In this document: positions 9,755 through 21,584 of the stretch, one piece after another | Layout: every line of letters begins with the position of its first letter | Position numbering within the stretch: the stretch's first letter is position 1 | NCBI GenBank assembly: GCA_006386115.1 | Contig: VFIW01000072.1 | Coordinates: 62,001 to 126,000, forward strand | DNA: 64,000 bases | Reading direction: 5' to 3' | DNA from: Globisporangium splendens | Lineage: Eukaryota; Oomycota; Peronosporomycetes; Pythiales; Pythiaceae | The notes under the pieces: generated by a model | What the model saw: only the letters and a program-made list of their open reading frames with translations | Databases searched by the model: none | What the model was told of the DNA's origin: nothing | Made by a program: the position numbers and the translations under genes

Positions 9755-11198
9755 TTTAAGGAACACGGTGGGGAAGACTGGGAAGATGGCTTCCTGACCC
9801 ATTTCCTGCGGAAAAACTGCGACGCAATGTCGGCATTCCAAGCAATTATCCCAAGTGAGAGTGAGCAGCAACCTGGAGCTGCGGCTGACGCTATAGGTCA
9901 GCCTGTGTCTCGACGACTTTCTCATCGTGGCTCGGTAGCACTAACAAAGCTAGGAAAAGCTCAAGAACTCGAAGCTGTGGTCGCGTGTTCGAGGAACGCA
10001 CCGGCGCCATGGCTAGTTCTCGACGGAGTCCATGATGGTTCTTTCCTGGTTGAACCGCTGAGTACTCTCACCAGAGGTTCTCCAAAGGAAAGTAAGAAGC
10101 TGGTATTGCCCAATGGGGACCAGCTACATTGTGAGAATCCCAGCATGCGCATCTTCTGCGAGATCGAGAGCTTGCGGCAGTGGTCTCCTTCGAGCTTATC
10201 TCACTTCGGCTTGGCGTACTTGGAAGCAGACCACGTGCTGCCGTACACGTTACTGATCAAAAGCTGGACTCTAAAACAGGTTCCCCAAGTTCAAGACGCA
10301 GAAAATGTGAGTCAGTTGACCGCGAGGTATGAATACGCCACAAAATTCATGCGCTCCATCATTTCACCTGTGCTGGAAGTATGTAAGCGGCATAGCAAGC
10401 CGTTTATGGAGTTCTCTGTGGCTCATATGGTGGTGAATATGCTCCGCATTCTGTCCCTGCTACTGGAGGAAATGGTCGCGCCAATCGAACCCCAAAAGGA
10501 ACACGAATGTAAAATCGAGATTGTCGTTGCCTACGCGACCGTGATGTCGTTTGGATTATCTCTCCAGACGAAAGGGAGAACGGAGTTCCATGAACTGCTC
10601 CTGAAGCTCGTCCCCGAGCTGACGAAATCGTCCCCAGGCTTGTTTGCAAAGCCATCGATCACGATCTACGACGTTGGGCTGCGGTTCGAGAACCACCGAG
10701 CCACTTTGTTTCTCTGGGAGCCGTCCATCTTACAGAAAACTACTGACTCAATCAGTGTGGATTGGCAGACCAGAGTCTCGCGGCGTTCAAGCTCCATTAA
10801 AGGAGGATCAATTGACTCAAACTTCACGAGTGCACCTTATTCTTCATCACCATTTGGCACCTCAAGTGCAAATATCTATGTCCTGACGCCTCGAACCATC
10901 AGCACTGGCACGTGGCTGATGATGTTTGGGTCCACAAAAGCGAACGTGTTCTTGTTTGGCGACTCGGCGGTCGGAAAAACGCGAATGTTGCATAATTGCT
11001 CGCAAGAGTTGACGCAACGCGAGCGATTTGTCACGTCGACGCTTCAAATGAGCAAGTCGATGACTGCGCATGTATGCCATCCAGAGTGCGATTGAAGCGG
11101 GATTCGCGCGGAAGCTGAGAGCGCTGTACTGCCCCGGGGATGGCAAGAAAGCGTTCTTGATCATATTGGAGAATCTCAACCTCAACCTGGAAACAGAG
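9755..11198 (+). pseudogene. Dynein segment 5: AAA2 to AAA3
   Basis: Begins FKEHGGEDWEDGFL after the acceptor. PWLVLDGVHDGSFLVEPLST matches the AAA2 sensor block (WIVFDGPVD-like). GDSAVGKT is a well-kept AAA3 Walker A. The main frame ends at TGA 11093-11095, whereas the conserved AAA3 text (RALYCPGDGKKAFL) continues in another frame, so a small indel lies near 11040-11060. The intron is 11199-11292 (GTGAGC to CGTAG). Confidence 0.7.
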
Positions 11199-11292
11199 GT
11201 GAGCACTGATTTATAGTATGTTGCTCTACTCGACTCTGCTTCGCTGACATGCGCTTATTCTCCACTTTTTCACATTGATGGGTTTCCGTAGA

Positions 11293-12960
11293 CTAACTCG
11301 GCATCGCGGCCGTGCTTGGAGATGATTCGCCAAGTATGTGACGGCAAGGGAAGCTTTGTGAAAACCACAAAGGAGTTCGCCGAATTCAAAGATGTGGTCA
11401 TCTGGTCGTCGTTTTCGTTTTCGCCGTTTGGGTACCCACGCCTTTCGTCTCGGTTGCTGCGTCATTTCAACCTGGTACATTTGTGTTGTCGTTCCTTGTA
11501 TATGTTTGCATCTCAATCCCCCATCTCTCTAATCATGCACTTTGTTTTGATATGCTCTTGCTTTTCAATTGCGAAAAGATACGGCTGCCGGACCAAAGCG
11601 ACCAGATCTTCCGGACCATTCTCGCGACATTTCCAACTCAATTCGCAACTCGGTATTCGTGCGACCACCTCCTTTCGGACATCTCGAGGATCTCCAAGTT
11701 CCCGCACGAAGCCTTCAAGGCTGCTCGCAAAAGCTTCAGGCCGTCACCAACATCGCCATTGGTTCTGTTCAGCATGACCGACGTGATCAAACACTTCAGC
11801 TGCATGATGAACATCTCTGCTGAGGCAGCATCTGCTGGGGATATCGTGGATATAGAGTTGCTGTCCATCCATTTCACGAAACAGATTTACCAAAATCGCA
11901 TTTCAGCCCAGAGTGAGCTCGAAACACTGACGTCGCTGTGCAGCAAAATCGGGAAACGACTGAGATTTGATGCCCGAAGCCTCAATTGCATCGACAGATT
12001 GGCCGAGTATCTGTTTACCGAGCATGGGGACAACGACGGATACGTCCGACTCACGTATCCTGCTGCTCTGGAGCTCTTCCGAGCTGACGAGGAGCGATTC
12101 CACTGGTACCACAAGTCGGCATTTAAAGGAGCCTCCGTGATCGATGATTCGACTGCGTCGTCACAACCACCACCGATCTTAGCTTCTGCGTCGTCGGGCA
12201 AAGCGGTGCAACAACCTGGGAACAAGAAGAGTCTGTCCTTGAGTCTCGGCACCGCATCGTCTGCATGCTTGAGTGGAGCGTTTGCTGCCTCTGTAGCTGA
12301 CGCTGCGAGCACAAATCTCCCTTCAGCCACCGCCCTAGGCTACAAGCACTCGGAGCAAGCAAACGAGACTCAGCGCCGGTATTCGCTGGTCATGGCTGCG
12401 TGGAAGAGCAGAGATCGAGAAGAAGACACCACAGCGTCCCCGTTACTCGTGCAAAGTATGCTTGACATCTATGCGCTTTTGCAAGATGGCGTCCACAATC
12501 TGGTGTTGTATGGTGGCGATACCTCGAGAAGGCGGAGCACGACGCGGGTCGCATGCGGCGTGCACTCGTTCCATTTCAGAGAAATCAGTCCTCAAGTCAA
12601 AACGAGTGACTTCGTCGACCAACTCAAGACTGTGATCCTCGACACGGGGCTCAAATCCACGCCCACGCTTGTTTATGTGGACTGTGACTACCTGACAATT
12701 GCCGAGTTTGAGATTCTGGTAGAGACACTGATGCTGCATGGTCTCCCGCTCCAGTTCTATTCGCCGGCAGATAAAGCACAGATCTTGGGGTACGACCACC
12801 AGTATCGGAGCGCAGGTGGAACCCATAACAGCACTAAAGCTGGAGCTAACCCAGAGCCATTCTCAGATCATCCAAGCAGCTTACCAGAAGCTCCAACCTC
12901 ACTCCGGTCGGCGTTTCGAGACAACCTAAAGAAATGCCTGTATCTCGCGCTGTCCTTCAG
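11293..12960 (+). pseudogene. Dynein segment 6: AAA3 to AAA4
   Basis: EMIRQVCDG and LRHFNL are AAA3 motifs. A second intron is 11475-11578. The long frame from 11579 covers the rest of AAA3 and AAA4, where the P-loop is degenerate (LVLYGGDTSRRRST). TPTLVYVDCDYLTIAEFEIL fits the AAA4 Walker B strand without the DE pair. The exon ends AG at 12960; the following intron 12961-13049 starts with GC. Confidence 0.7.
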
Positions 12961-13049
12961 GCACGTTAATAAAACTCTGGTGTCACTGCTTGTATCATTA
13001 ACTATTTGGAGGCTCACTAATCTTTCCACTCTCTTACTTCGCGAACTAG

Positions 13050-14865
13050 GCAATCGAACCGGCTGCTGGATCTGATCTATCGATATCCATCGGTGTATCA
13101 CCAGTCCGGCATCAAGACTTTTCATTCTTTTGACCAGAACTCTCTGGAAGCGATTTACAATGCGAGTCTGGGCACCTGTGAAACCCTGAGCGACGAGTTT
13201 CAGCGCTATTCTGAAGCGCAGGGCAAACCTGTTGAACAAGTCACAGCGGATTTCCAAGCGGCGATAATCGAGGTTCATCTACAAACTACAGAGTTTCAGA
13301 ATCCCGAAACGTGGACTTCGTCGAGTAGTGTACCAGACGACAAACGACGCGCATTTTCATCAGTGCGCTCCCAATTTGAAGAACTTCTGCGCATTTTCAA
13401 GATCCTGTTTCTGTTTCAACAGAGCAAGCTCGACGAAAATATCAAGAAAATCGAGGCCGTCATGCACCAACTGGGAAAGCACAGTCTGCAAGTACGTGCA
13501 CAACTCGATCGTGAGTTGAACGGTGAAGTGCAGCTGAAGGACGCAGCACAAGCGGTTCTCGAGAGCGGTGAAAAGCCAAGAGAGTTTGAACAGATGGAGC
13601 GCGAAGCCAAGCGAGCTTTCCTGCTCGACGAGCAACATTGCGTGGTTCTCCAAGGTGAGATCGAGCAAGAGCGCGAGTTAATCCAGCAAGAGCTAGCCAA
13701 GACGCTTCCCGATCTGCTCGACGCTATGGAGTCGCTGTCTCAGATCAACAGATACCACATCACCGAGATGAAGTCGTTCACGAGCCGCACCAACTGTGGT
13801 GGGCTCGTGATGCAAGCCGTGTGCGTTCTACTTGGTGCGCCTCCGATCTGGGCAGAAGCGCTGCGTATCCTTGCTGACATCCGATTTCTAGAGCGACTGC
13901 GCAATTTTGATCGCGACCACGTCGATCCGTCGTTGATCGAGCGCGTGCAGCTCTATATTAACCATCCGGACTTCTCAGTGGAGAACATGAAGCGAGCGTC
14001 GCTTGCTTCGACGACGTTGTGCCAACGGGTTCTCGCGATCGTGCGATATTTTGAAGTCATGAAGCACGTGGCGCCGGCGCAGAAGAAGCTCGAGCAAACG
14101 GAGCACAACTTCCGCGTGATCGACGAAGTCGTGCAGAACGAGCGGCGAAAGCCCATCAATCTCGAGCCTCAGATCAACGAGCTGCGCGCTCAACATGCAC
14201 AGAATTTGCAGGAGGAGGACGCGTTGCAACGGAGCCACGATGCGCGTGTCAAGTGGAAGTCGACGGTATCGGAATTCGCGGACGTGCTGACCAAGTGGCG
14301 AGACATTGTGTGCGAGGAGTACCGACACACTCAGATATTGCGAGCCGAGCTTGTGGCACAATGCATCCTCGTGGCAGCCTGTATCATTTATGCGAGTGGG
14401 AAGCCGTTTGACGAACGCCTGCGATTATTTGGTTCACGGATTGAAGTGACTGCGAAGAAGAACTTTAAATCGACATCAGATTACGAAGTTAAGGCTGGCG
14501 ATCCATCCAACACATTGTGCAAGATCGTGAAGAACTGGACGCTGAGTGGAAAAGCGATGGTGACGGAACTAAAGCACGCTTTTCTCGCGACGAACGGTCC
14601 AGAAACCGAGTCTCTTGTGATGAATCTCTTTCTCACAGACCAGATCCAGAAGGTGTGTTTCCAGTACCCACTGCTCTTTGATCCGTTGCAGCAAGCGTCA
14701 GCCTGGCTCACGGAACGATTCAGCATCTCGAGTAGCGCATTCTCATTAAGTTCGGCGGCACTACTCGATCCTCCGGGGACATTAACGTTGCTGATCCTTG
14801 ACGCTGGCGACCCGATGCTGATGGCCACGATCGAGAAGCAGGTCACGCAGAAAGCAGTCCCACTG
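13050..14865 (+). pseudogene. Dynein segment 7: AAA4 end, stalk and microtubule-binding region, AAA5 start
   Basis: A long uninterrupted frame. It has a first stalk helix rich in heptads (13400-13750), a central region where the microtubule-binding domain is expected, a return helix (14090-14300) and the start of AAA5. No nonsense codon was seen in this segment. The intron is 14866-14945. Confidence 0.7.
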
Positions 14866-14945
14866 GTACGTCTTGCATGCAGTCCCTCTCGGGCTCGGAC
14901 GCTTTTCTTTTATTACTCATTATTCTGCTTTCTGGGCTGCTGCAG

Positions 14946-15834
14946 ATCTTGATTGAGAACGTTTCCGAATGCGAAGAAGCAGTGCTGAACGCAATTTTCG
15001 AGCTACTGGCGCTGATCAAGACCAAAGATGAAAACACCATCTACTTTTCGACAAAGCCACTGCGGAAGCCATTGACTTGGACGCCAAAGGCAAGTGCTCC
15101 TGCGTATGCTCTCTTGTTGTCGTTACAGTTCTTGACTTTGTCTCTTGTCTTGCCAGATCTGGAATCAGCTGTCGATGATCAATTTCTCCCCGACAATCGA
15201 TGACCTGGAGGTGCAGTTCCTTACGCGCCTTTTCGAGGTTTTCGCCGATCACAATTGCCCAGAGAACAATTGGAAGCTACAACAAAAGCTGCTTGCTGCG
15301 GAAACAGTTAAACGGCATCAACTGGTGCACACATTCCTCGACAATGTGCATTCGACAGCGGCATCATCTCGACGAGGAACTGGACATAGTGAAGATGAAG
15401 GCGGTGTGCTAAGGCATGAGGAGCGACGGAGTCTTCCCGGGAGCTTCAACAACCTCCCAGAACTTGACATCGTGCGCATAACGAAACAACTCGACGAGTA
15501 CACTGTGGTGGAAAAGAAATGGCAGCAATGCAAAGATACGCTTCGCCAACTGTCTGATCAGCGCACAGAAGCACGCGTCTTCGCGAAACGCTTGTGCGCG
15601 GTCACCAAAGCCGAAGAACGGCTTGCAGCGTGTGATTCTCCACTGCACCTCCCATTGCCTACCGTAGTGGAGACTCTGCGAGAGTGTGTGGAAAGCGGGA
15701 AATCTGGAGCATGGCGTAGTTCTTCAGAGTCTACGACGCTCGGCAAAGACTCGTTTGAGTCGAGAAGCGATATCGAGAAGACTGGACAAGACCACGGATC
15801 GACTGCTGCGACTGCATTAAGTTTGCGGGCAGAA
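14946..15834 (+). pseudogene. Dynein segment 8: AAA5 and following helices
   Basis: ILIENVSECEEAVLNAI and, after a GC-AG intron (15090-15156, GCAAGT to GCCAG), IWNQLSMINFSPTIDDLEVQ, which matches the conserved INFxVTxxGLExQ block of dyneins. The frame is stopped by TAA 15835-15837 and reads on in the same frame. Confidence 0.7.
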
Positions 15835-15837
15835 TAA

Positions 15838-17793
15838 GCTGCCGAGTTTGTGATCGCGCGATACGCGGAGAAGCGCCTTGTGGGGCTTCCATTAAGTTTG
15901 CATCAGCTCTTTGTGTTTTTCGTAGCGACTTGCTGCGCAGAAAGTGGCCAAGACCCGCTTGATCCTTCAGTCACCCAAAACTTGCTTACAGCAGACGCTT
16001 TTCGCGGCATGCGCACCAATCTCGAACATGGAAGCCCAGACGCCGCGGCTGTCCACAAAGGAGACGATGATTCAAGTGTGTCCTCTGTAACAAAGCGAAT
16101 GGCGCAGTATGTAGTCCATCTCGCTGTCACAACGGCGCTCGTGGCGGTGGTAGACGGACATCATGGCAATCCTTCAGCTGGGTCTCCACACCATGACAAA
16201 CTATCGCAGCTGGATGCGGAAGTCCGATATGCGTACTGGAGAATCCAACGGATGTTCACGAGGAACAGTTCCCTCTCAGCATGCCAAGTAAAGTTCAGCG
16301 TCAATTTGCTGGAGAACATGTTGCATCAACCTGTCGTCTGGAAAGACTATTTGAAAAATCCTCCTCTTCCATCTACACTGCATGCGACTTCCACATCGCC
16401 AATATCTATGAAAACATCCATGCAAAGCTTTCCTGGATGTCGAAATACCCCGGAGTGGATTGCCAGATCCCTGGCACCGCTGGAAAAGCTGTTGGTTCAT
16501 CTCTGTTTGTTCGAGTTCATCTCATTAAGCCAGATCCACGAATTCATCGCATCTGAGCTTGGAGACCGAGTAGTACGCCTTCTGTCCACCCCAAGTGGAA
16601 CGAGACACAGTTTGATGACGATTGCCAAGCGCGCCGTGTTCTCGACGCCGATGCTGCTACTCTCTGATCCGCAGACGCAGGTTTCTGTCGGCCTGTCGAG
16701 TCTGCTGGAGTGTGCCCAGAAGATGGGGATCCGAGACGATCTGCTCGCGTGCATCTCGTTGGGGAGCGACAAAAGCGTCGCGAATTTTCGCTTGAATGAG
16801 TTTTCACACAACAATCTGACGGCAAACGTGAACGCGATGAGCTACCAGGACATGCTGAAAAACCTGAATGGGATCAAGGAAACTCTACTCAGCGGAGGGT
16901 GGATGGTGATCAAGGATGCCGAATTTGGAACATTGGCCGCCAAAAGTGTGCTGCGGCGACAGATCGAGAGCATGATGCATTTGCACTCGAACAAGAACAA
17001 CGACTTTCGACTATGGCTCCAGTTTGAGATGCGCAACTTGGCGCGTGACGGCAGATCAGATGGCGAGGGGCATGGAGACAACGACGCGAATAAGACGCAC
17101 GAATTCCTCGCGAGTTTGCCGTTGGAGAGACGATTCCTCGAGTATCCCCAGACGCTGCTGCAGTACTACGCCGCGTATTTGCAACAAGAAGGCGAACGCA
17201 AGGAATTGCACCAAAAGCTTCAGCAGCAACAGCAACTACAGCATCAGCAGCAGGTGCATCAACTTCGTCGACCAAAGCTCCTGAGTCGGAAAAGTTCGTT
17301 CTCAGCAGGTCAGTTGAAGGTATTCGCTGCTTCTGACGCCGGAGACACTGAACAATTGTGGATCCAGTCCGCGCTGTGGGTTTTCCACACCGTTTTCCGG
17401 TCGCATTTGGAAACGGGCAACATCGAAAGCATCGATCGACAGTGTGCTGCTACGTTGAGCAGCGATGGAAGATCGACTTTGTCGCCGTATCCAGTGGATT
17501 TGCTTCTGTCGCACTTTGAGTTAGAGCGATCCATGAAGCTGATTCAGTTGCACGCTCTGCAGAAAGCGCTCGCAACAACGATCACATCAGCAGACAACCT
17601 GATGCCAACAACGCATGGTGCCAAGAGCATCGCGTCAGCGAATGCGGACCGCGACACAATGGTCGAATTCGTGTCCACGCTGTACATGGGGAGACAGTGG
17701 AGCGATGTGCGTGAACGACAATGCCATGAATTGCTCAGCTGGTGCTTTCTGAAAAACAGACGACGACGCACCATGGGATCAGCGATGCAGTAG
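15838..17793 (+). pseudogene. Dynein segment 9: AAA5/AAA6 region
   Basis: About 650 residues in frame with the preceding segment. It includes a Gln-rich tract near 17220-17260. AAA6-like features such as ISLGSDKS are weak. The frame ends at 17793, while the C-terminal sequence continues in another frame that is open from 17742, so a frameshift lies between. Confidence 0.6.
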
Positions 17794-19041
17794 TCGGGAG
17801 CGAAGCCAGCGTTCAGTCTCGCAACCAACTCATCTTACTGCGGGAGCGGCTAGCGCATAGGGAAATGTCTGGATCCACAACAGGTGCTTTGCCTATGGAA
17901 GCAAAATCCCTGCCCTACCAATTGCAGTGCGCTAAGGACAGCAGTCAAACGATCTCACTACTGTCTGCGCTGCATCTGACATTGTCGCTGAACCAAGGAA
18001 ATCCCAATAAACAACGATGCAGCCTCGGAATCGCACAGCAGTCGTTGCGACGAATCATGTTCCAGTTCCCCAGTAAAACCAGTTTGTCCAACACTATCGA
18101 GCGGCAACGTATTCAGCGCCACACGAGTATCTTTCGAGCGTACCAGAAAACCACGAAAGGCATGCCTTCCCACGAAATCGCATCGCTCATTGCGCAATCA
18201 TCATCTGCTGAAAGCAAAGAGTTGTGGTACTGGGCATTGGTTCACCATCTCATGGAAGTGGAGCTACCTGCCATGGAAACGTATTTGAAGTACGTCTGGG
18301 ATATGAGTGAGGTCGTTTTATCGCTGAACCCAGAATTCCATGAAGCCGCAACGTCTTCCGGTGCCTTTTACCGAGAGGAAGCGAACGAACTCTCGACGAC
18401 GGACCTCTCGCTGTCGATCTCGTCTCTGTCGACGGCTTCTACGACTACTGGTGAGCAAGCTTGTGAAGGCAGCGACGATGCAAAGAAGTCCACTCGTAGT
18501 CGTGAGTCCTTGGCGTCGATCGTGGTATCGGGGCTTTACCTCACGGTACGAAACACACACTCTTCTCCTTGTTTTTAGCTGCCTCACAGTCACGTACTGA
18601 TTGTCTTTTGATAAAACTACAGAATGCAGCATGGTCGTCGGAGCTCGGTGTCCTCGTGGAGTGCACTGCCACTATGCCTGCAAGCACACGATACCAGCTT
18701 CTCCCACCACTCTGCATGCACGCTACCATACATTTCAAGACTGACACTGGCAGCATGCTGAGTGGCGGAGGAGGAAACAGCCGTGCTGACAGCGAACGAT
18801 CCGTCCAGGTCCAAAATCCCAGCACCGCTGCCACCTCAAGCATGACAACAACGCTGACTGACGGCTACTTGCTGACAAAGCAAACGATCGGTTCTTTTAC
18901 AGGTGCCCACTGTTCAAGTCGCCATCACAACTCGAGATGCTACAAGACCCCATGGCGTACATCTACATGCCCACCGACCAAGCCGCAGCATTGATGACGG
19001 TTCATGGAGCCGCGCTCTTTTTGATGAATGACAACGAATAG
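17742..19041 (+). pseudogene. Dynein segment 10: C-terminal domain
   Basis: IVVSGLYLT then, after an intron at 18546-18623, NAAWSSELGVLVECTATMP match the dynein C-terminal domain (SGL then GAxW). The final block CPLFKSPSQLEML to GAALFLMNDNE is in a shifted frame and ends at TAG 19039-19041, in place of the usual CPVY-to-GVALL ending. The frameshift lies near 18880-18915. Confidence 0.65.
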
Positions 19042-21584
19042 ATAAAAATGCATTTTGCGTGCCGAGGAGACATTTGCACCAGCCGTCTTCGTGTAAATTG
19101 ACTGGGCACCAAAAACAGAGTGGACAGGGTTTCGCCTCAGGCGGCTCGACAAGCTGCATATATGCGTGCTACCATGTGCAGCGATGCCACCTACCACCTC
19201 TGTACTCGGTAGAATCCTAGACGAAAACCTGCATGACAGTGTCTCTCTGAACGTGTCGGCTTTGACGGCGCCGTATACGCCAACAACGGAGACTCTCGTG
19301 AATGGTGAGACCAAGACCGCACGGCAGCATCATGCAACTGGATCACATCCTCGTGACTGGGCCATTTCCTACAGAATGATCACAGACTGAGGTGGTTACT
19401 TTTCTGTAGCCATGCGCAACGCATATTTGCAAGCCACCAAAAAGATCTCGTCACGCGTTAACGGACGTCCACACGTTCAGTCTCAACTAACACGACACCA
19501 GCACGCATGGGAGTGTAGCTCTTCGTCCACAAGGACAAAAGTGACGGTTTCATATCGGTTTCAGGTATTCAGTTCAACCAACGTGACGAAAAAGTGTGTC
19601 CTTCCGATCGCGTTATGCTTCTTTTCTTTTTCCGAACCCATCGTTGCGCCTCTCATAACGATCTGCATGAGCGGACCACTGTATAACCGCTACGGTGGGA
19701 TCTACCACTGATAAAGAGGCAAAAATTAAGATCTGTGCTCTAGCTGTTAAGTTCGCCTGGACAAGTTTGGGACAGAATGCTGCAATCTTGAGGACCCTGC
19801 AAGAGAAGTTTGCCATAGGAACACTGCTGTGGTGCCGATCAGCTTGTGTTCAGTATGCGTTCAGACGTTGGCAGCATGTTTGATGCGAGACGCCATTGGG
19901 ACAGGCAGACAGGAGATCCAGGCTTTTACATTGATATTTTCTTTTTCGCACCTCTGTGTGTGTGTAACAGGGATGTGTGTGTGTGTGGTGCAGTGAGTTG
20001 ATACTTTGGTATCACCGCAGCAGCATGCGGTGCAAACGACCACCGTATCAGTAGGTACGCATCCCTTGCGTGCGGAGGAACCCTATCCGTGGATAGCGAG
20101 TGTCTCTTACAACCGATGGCTCCAACAAAGCTCACACTCAGCAAATCAAATGTTTGTGAGCAGATCTGCTGTGGATTGGTCACCTCAATTTGAGCGGCTC
20201 ATTTGTTGCGTTTTTGTGGAGACCGTGGCGAGTGTTGAAATATCCAGTCAGCCAGTCAGTCACGACGCCCGCAGCTTCCTGAAACCTGGTCCGATTTTCG
20301 TGGTTGCGATGTGATCAGTGTCCGTGAGAAAAATAAACAATCGGCTTGGATTTGCGGCAAGCAAACATGTGGGCATTATTATTGTTGCTGTCAGATGAGT
20401 GCGTGCAACATGTCTGTAATAATGGCTGAGAGTGTCTGTAATGGCTGAGAGTGGCCTCTTGCTGCTTGAATTACCACGTTCTCGCATGCTTATGAACATT
20501 CCATGTCGGATAGACTGCGGAATTGTGTTCTGTGGACCACAGGATCCACCGTTCGCGCTTCTGACTGTCAACATCAAAGTGAGCTCAACGATCTTGGGCA
20601 CTTTCGAAGTGGGCAAACACCGTTTCAGCTTTCAAGGGTGGAACTTCCACTGGAAGAGAGACTCGACGTTCTTTGACCATTCTCCCACCGTTCTCAAGCA
20701 CACAACGCAACAACAAAACTGGAGTGTGGGCGAGCGAGCGAGCGATCCATCCACGCCAGGTCGCGCTCAAGGAACAAAGCGCCATTTGGAAAGAAACAAG
20801 CAAAGCGTATCCTGTCAGCAATTCGACAACGGCCACACACACCAAAGAGCCATGCATGTGGCACCGGCGAGAGAAAGAAAAAGAGCACCAAGTGGCAGGG
20901 GGGAACACTTGAAGAGGTACTCTAACCAGCGTGGCTAGAGCATGGCGGTCAAACACATGGAAGAGCTACTCGAGCGAAAGCCTGTCTATTTCTTATAATT
21001 GCCTCTGTGAGGACAAAGAGAACGCACTCAACGTGCAGTCACAAATAGCCTGTTGATTTGGCATATTAGCCTCTTTATGTCGGGTTATCCCGCGTCGCAG
21101 CGTTGTGACTCCCAGCTGGCGACCGCTTCCCTTTTCCCCATCCACCCGCTCTCTCACCTCTTTGACACAGCAGTACCGTCGTCCCTTGTACTACCGGATC
21201 TCGGGATCTTCAGAAACTAGCAAAAGGTTTCGCACGTATAAGATCGTCCACATGCATCAATTCATAAAGGTGTCAGCGCTAAATGCACTTCAACACACTT
21301 AAACGCAACCCTTAATAATCTTTAGATGAGATCTCTTTGCGCAGGGTATACAGGTATGCAGGCTTTGCCAGTCTCAGGGCGAGTGCTGTATCGCCTTTCC
21401 CCCATAAAGTCAGTCCACCACACCACCTCCAACAACGCCAAGTCGGACTCGGTGCCTCACTTTCCGACTCGACGCGCTTCGTTCGGACCTCCGCCACTTT
21501 GTTTCCCAACAGGAAGGAAGCAAACAGCGAACTCTTGCATACAAACTACCAGACCCTCCCGGTACATTTCCCCACATTAAAGCA
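19042..21584. other. Intergenic region, 2.5 kb
   Basis: No frame here could be tied to a protein family. Short coding-like stretches at 19166-19390 and 20432-20938 are open but unsupported. Two GT-repeat tracts lie at 19954-19965 and 19973-19988. The last few hundred bases are probably the promoter and 5' leader of the GH17 gene; pyrimidine-rich runs occur before the ATG at 21585. Confidence 0.5.

Larger units (their letters stand above)
4352..19041 (+). pseudogene. Dynein heavy chain pseudogene, probably axonemal
   Basis: The whole 14.7-kb locus reads in order as a dynein heavy chain: tail, linker, AAA1 to AAA6 with stalk, and C-terminal domain. Axonemal dyneins drive flagellar beating. In-frame stops occur at 7347-7349 (TAG), 8163-8165 (TGA), 8226-8228 (TAG) and 15835-15837 (TAA), each with dynein-like sequence continuing in the same frame. 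Frame changes occur near 6210, 6905, 11060, 17750 and 18890. Roughly 300 residues expected between the linker and AAA1 are absent. Several introns still have clean splice sites. Nucleotide-binding motifs are eroded. I infer fairly recent loss of function rather than a complex gene structure, because the stops fall inside conserved dynein sequence. I cannot assign the dynein subclass. Confidence 0.85.

Noticed and set aside
4352..19041. Alternative genetic code or stop-codon recoding to explain the dynein stops
   Set aside because: All three stop codons occur and frameshifts are also present; neighbouring genes use normal stops.
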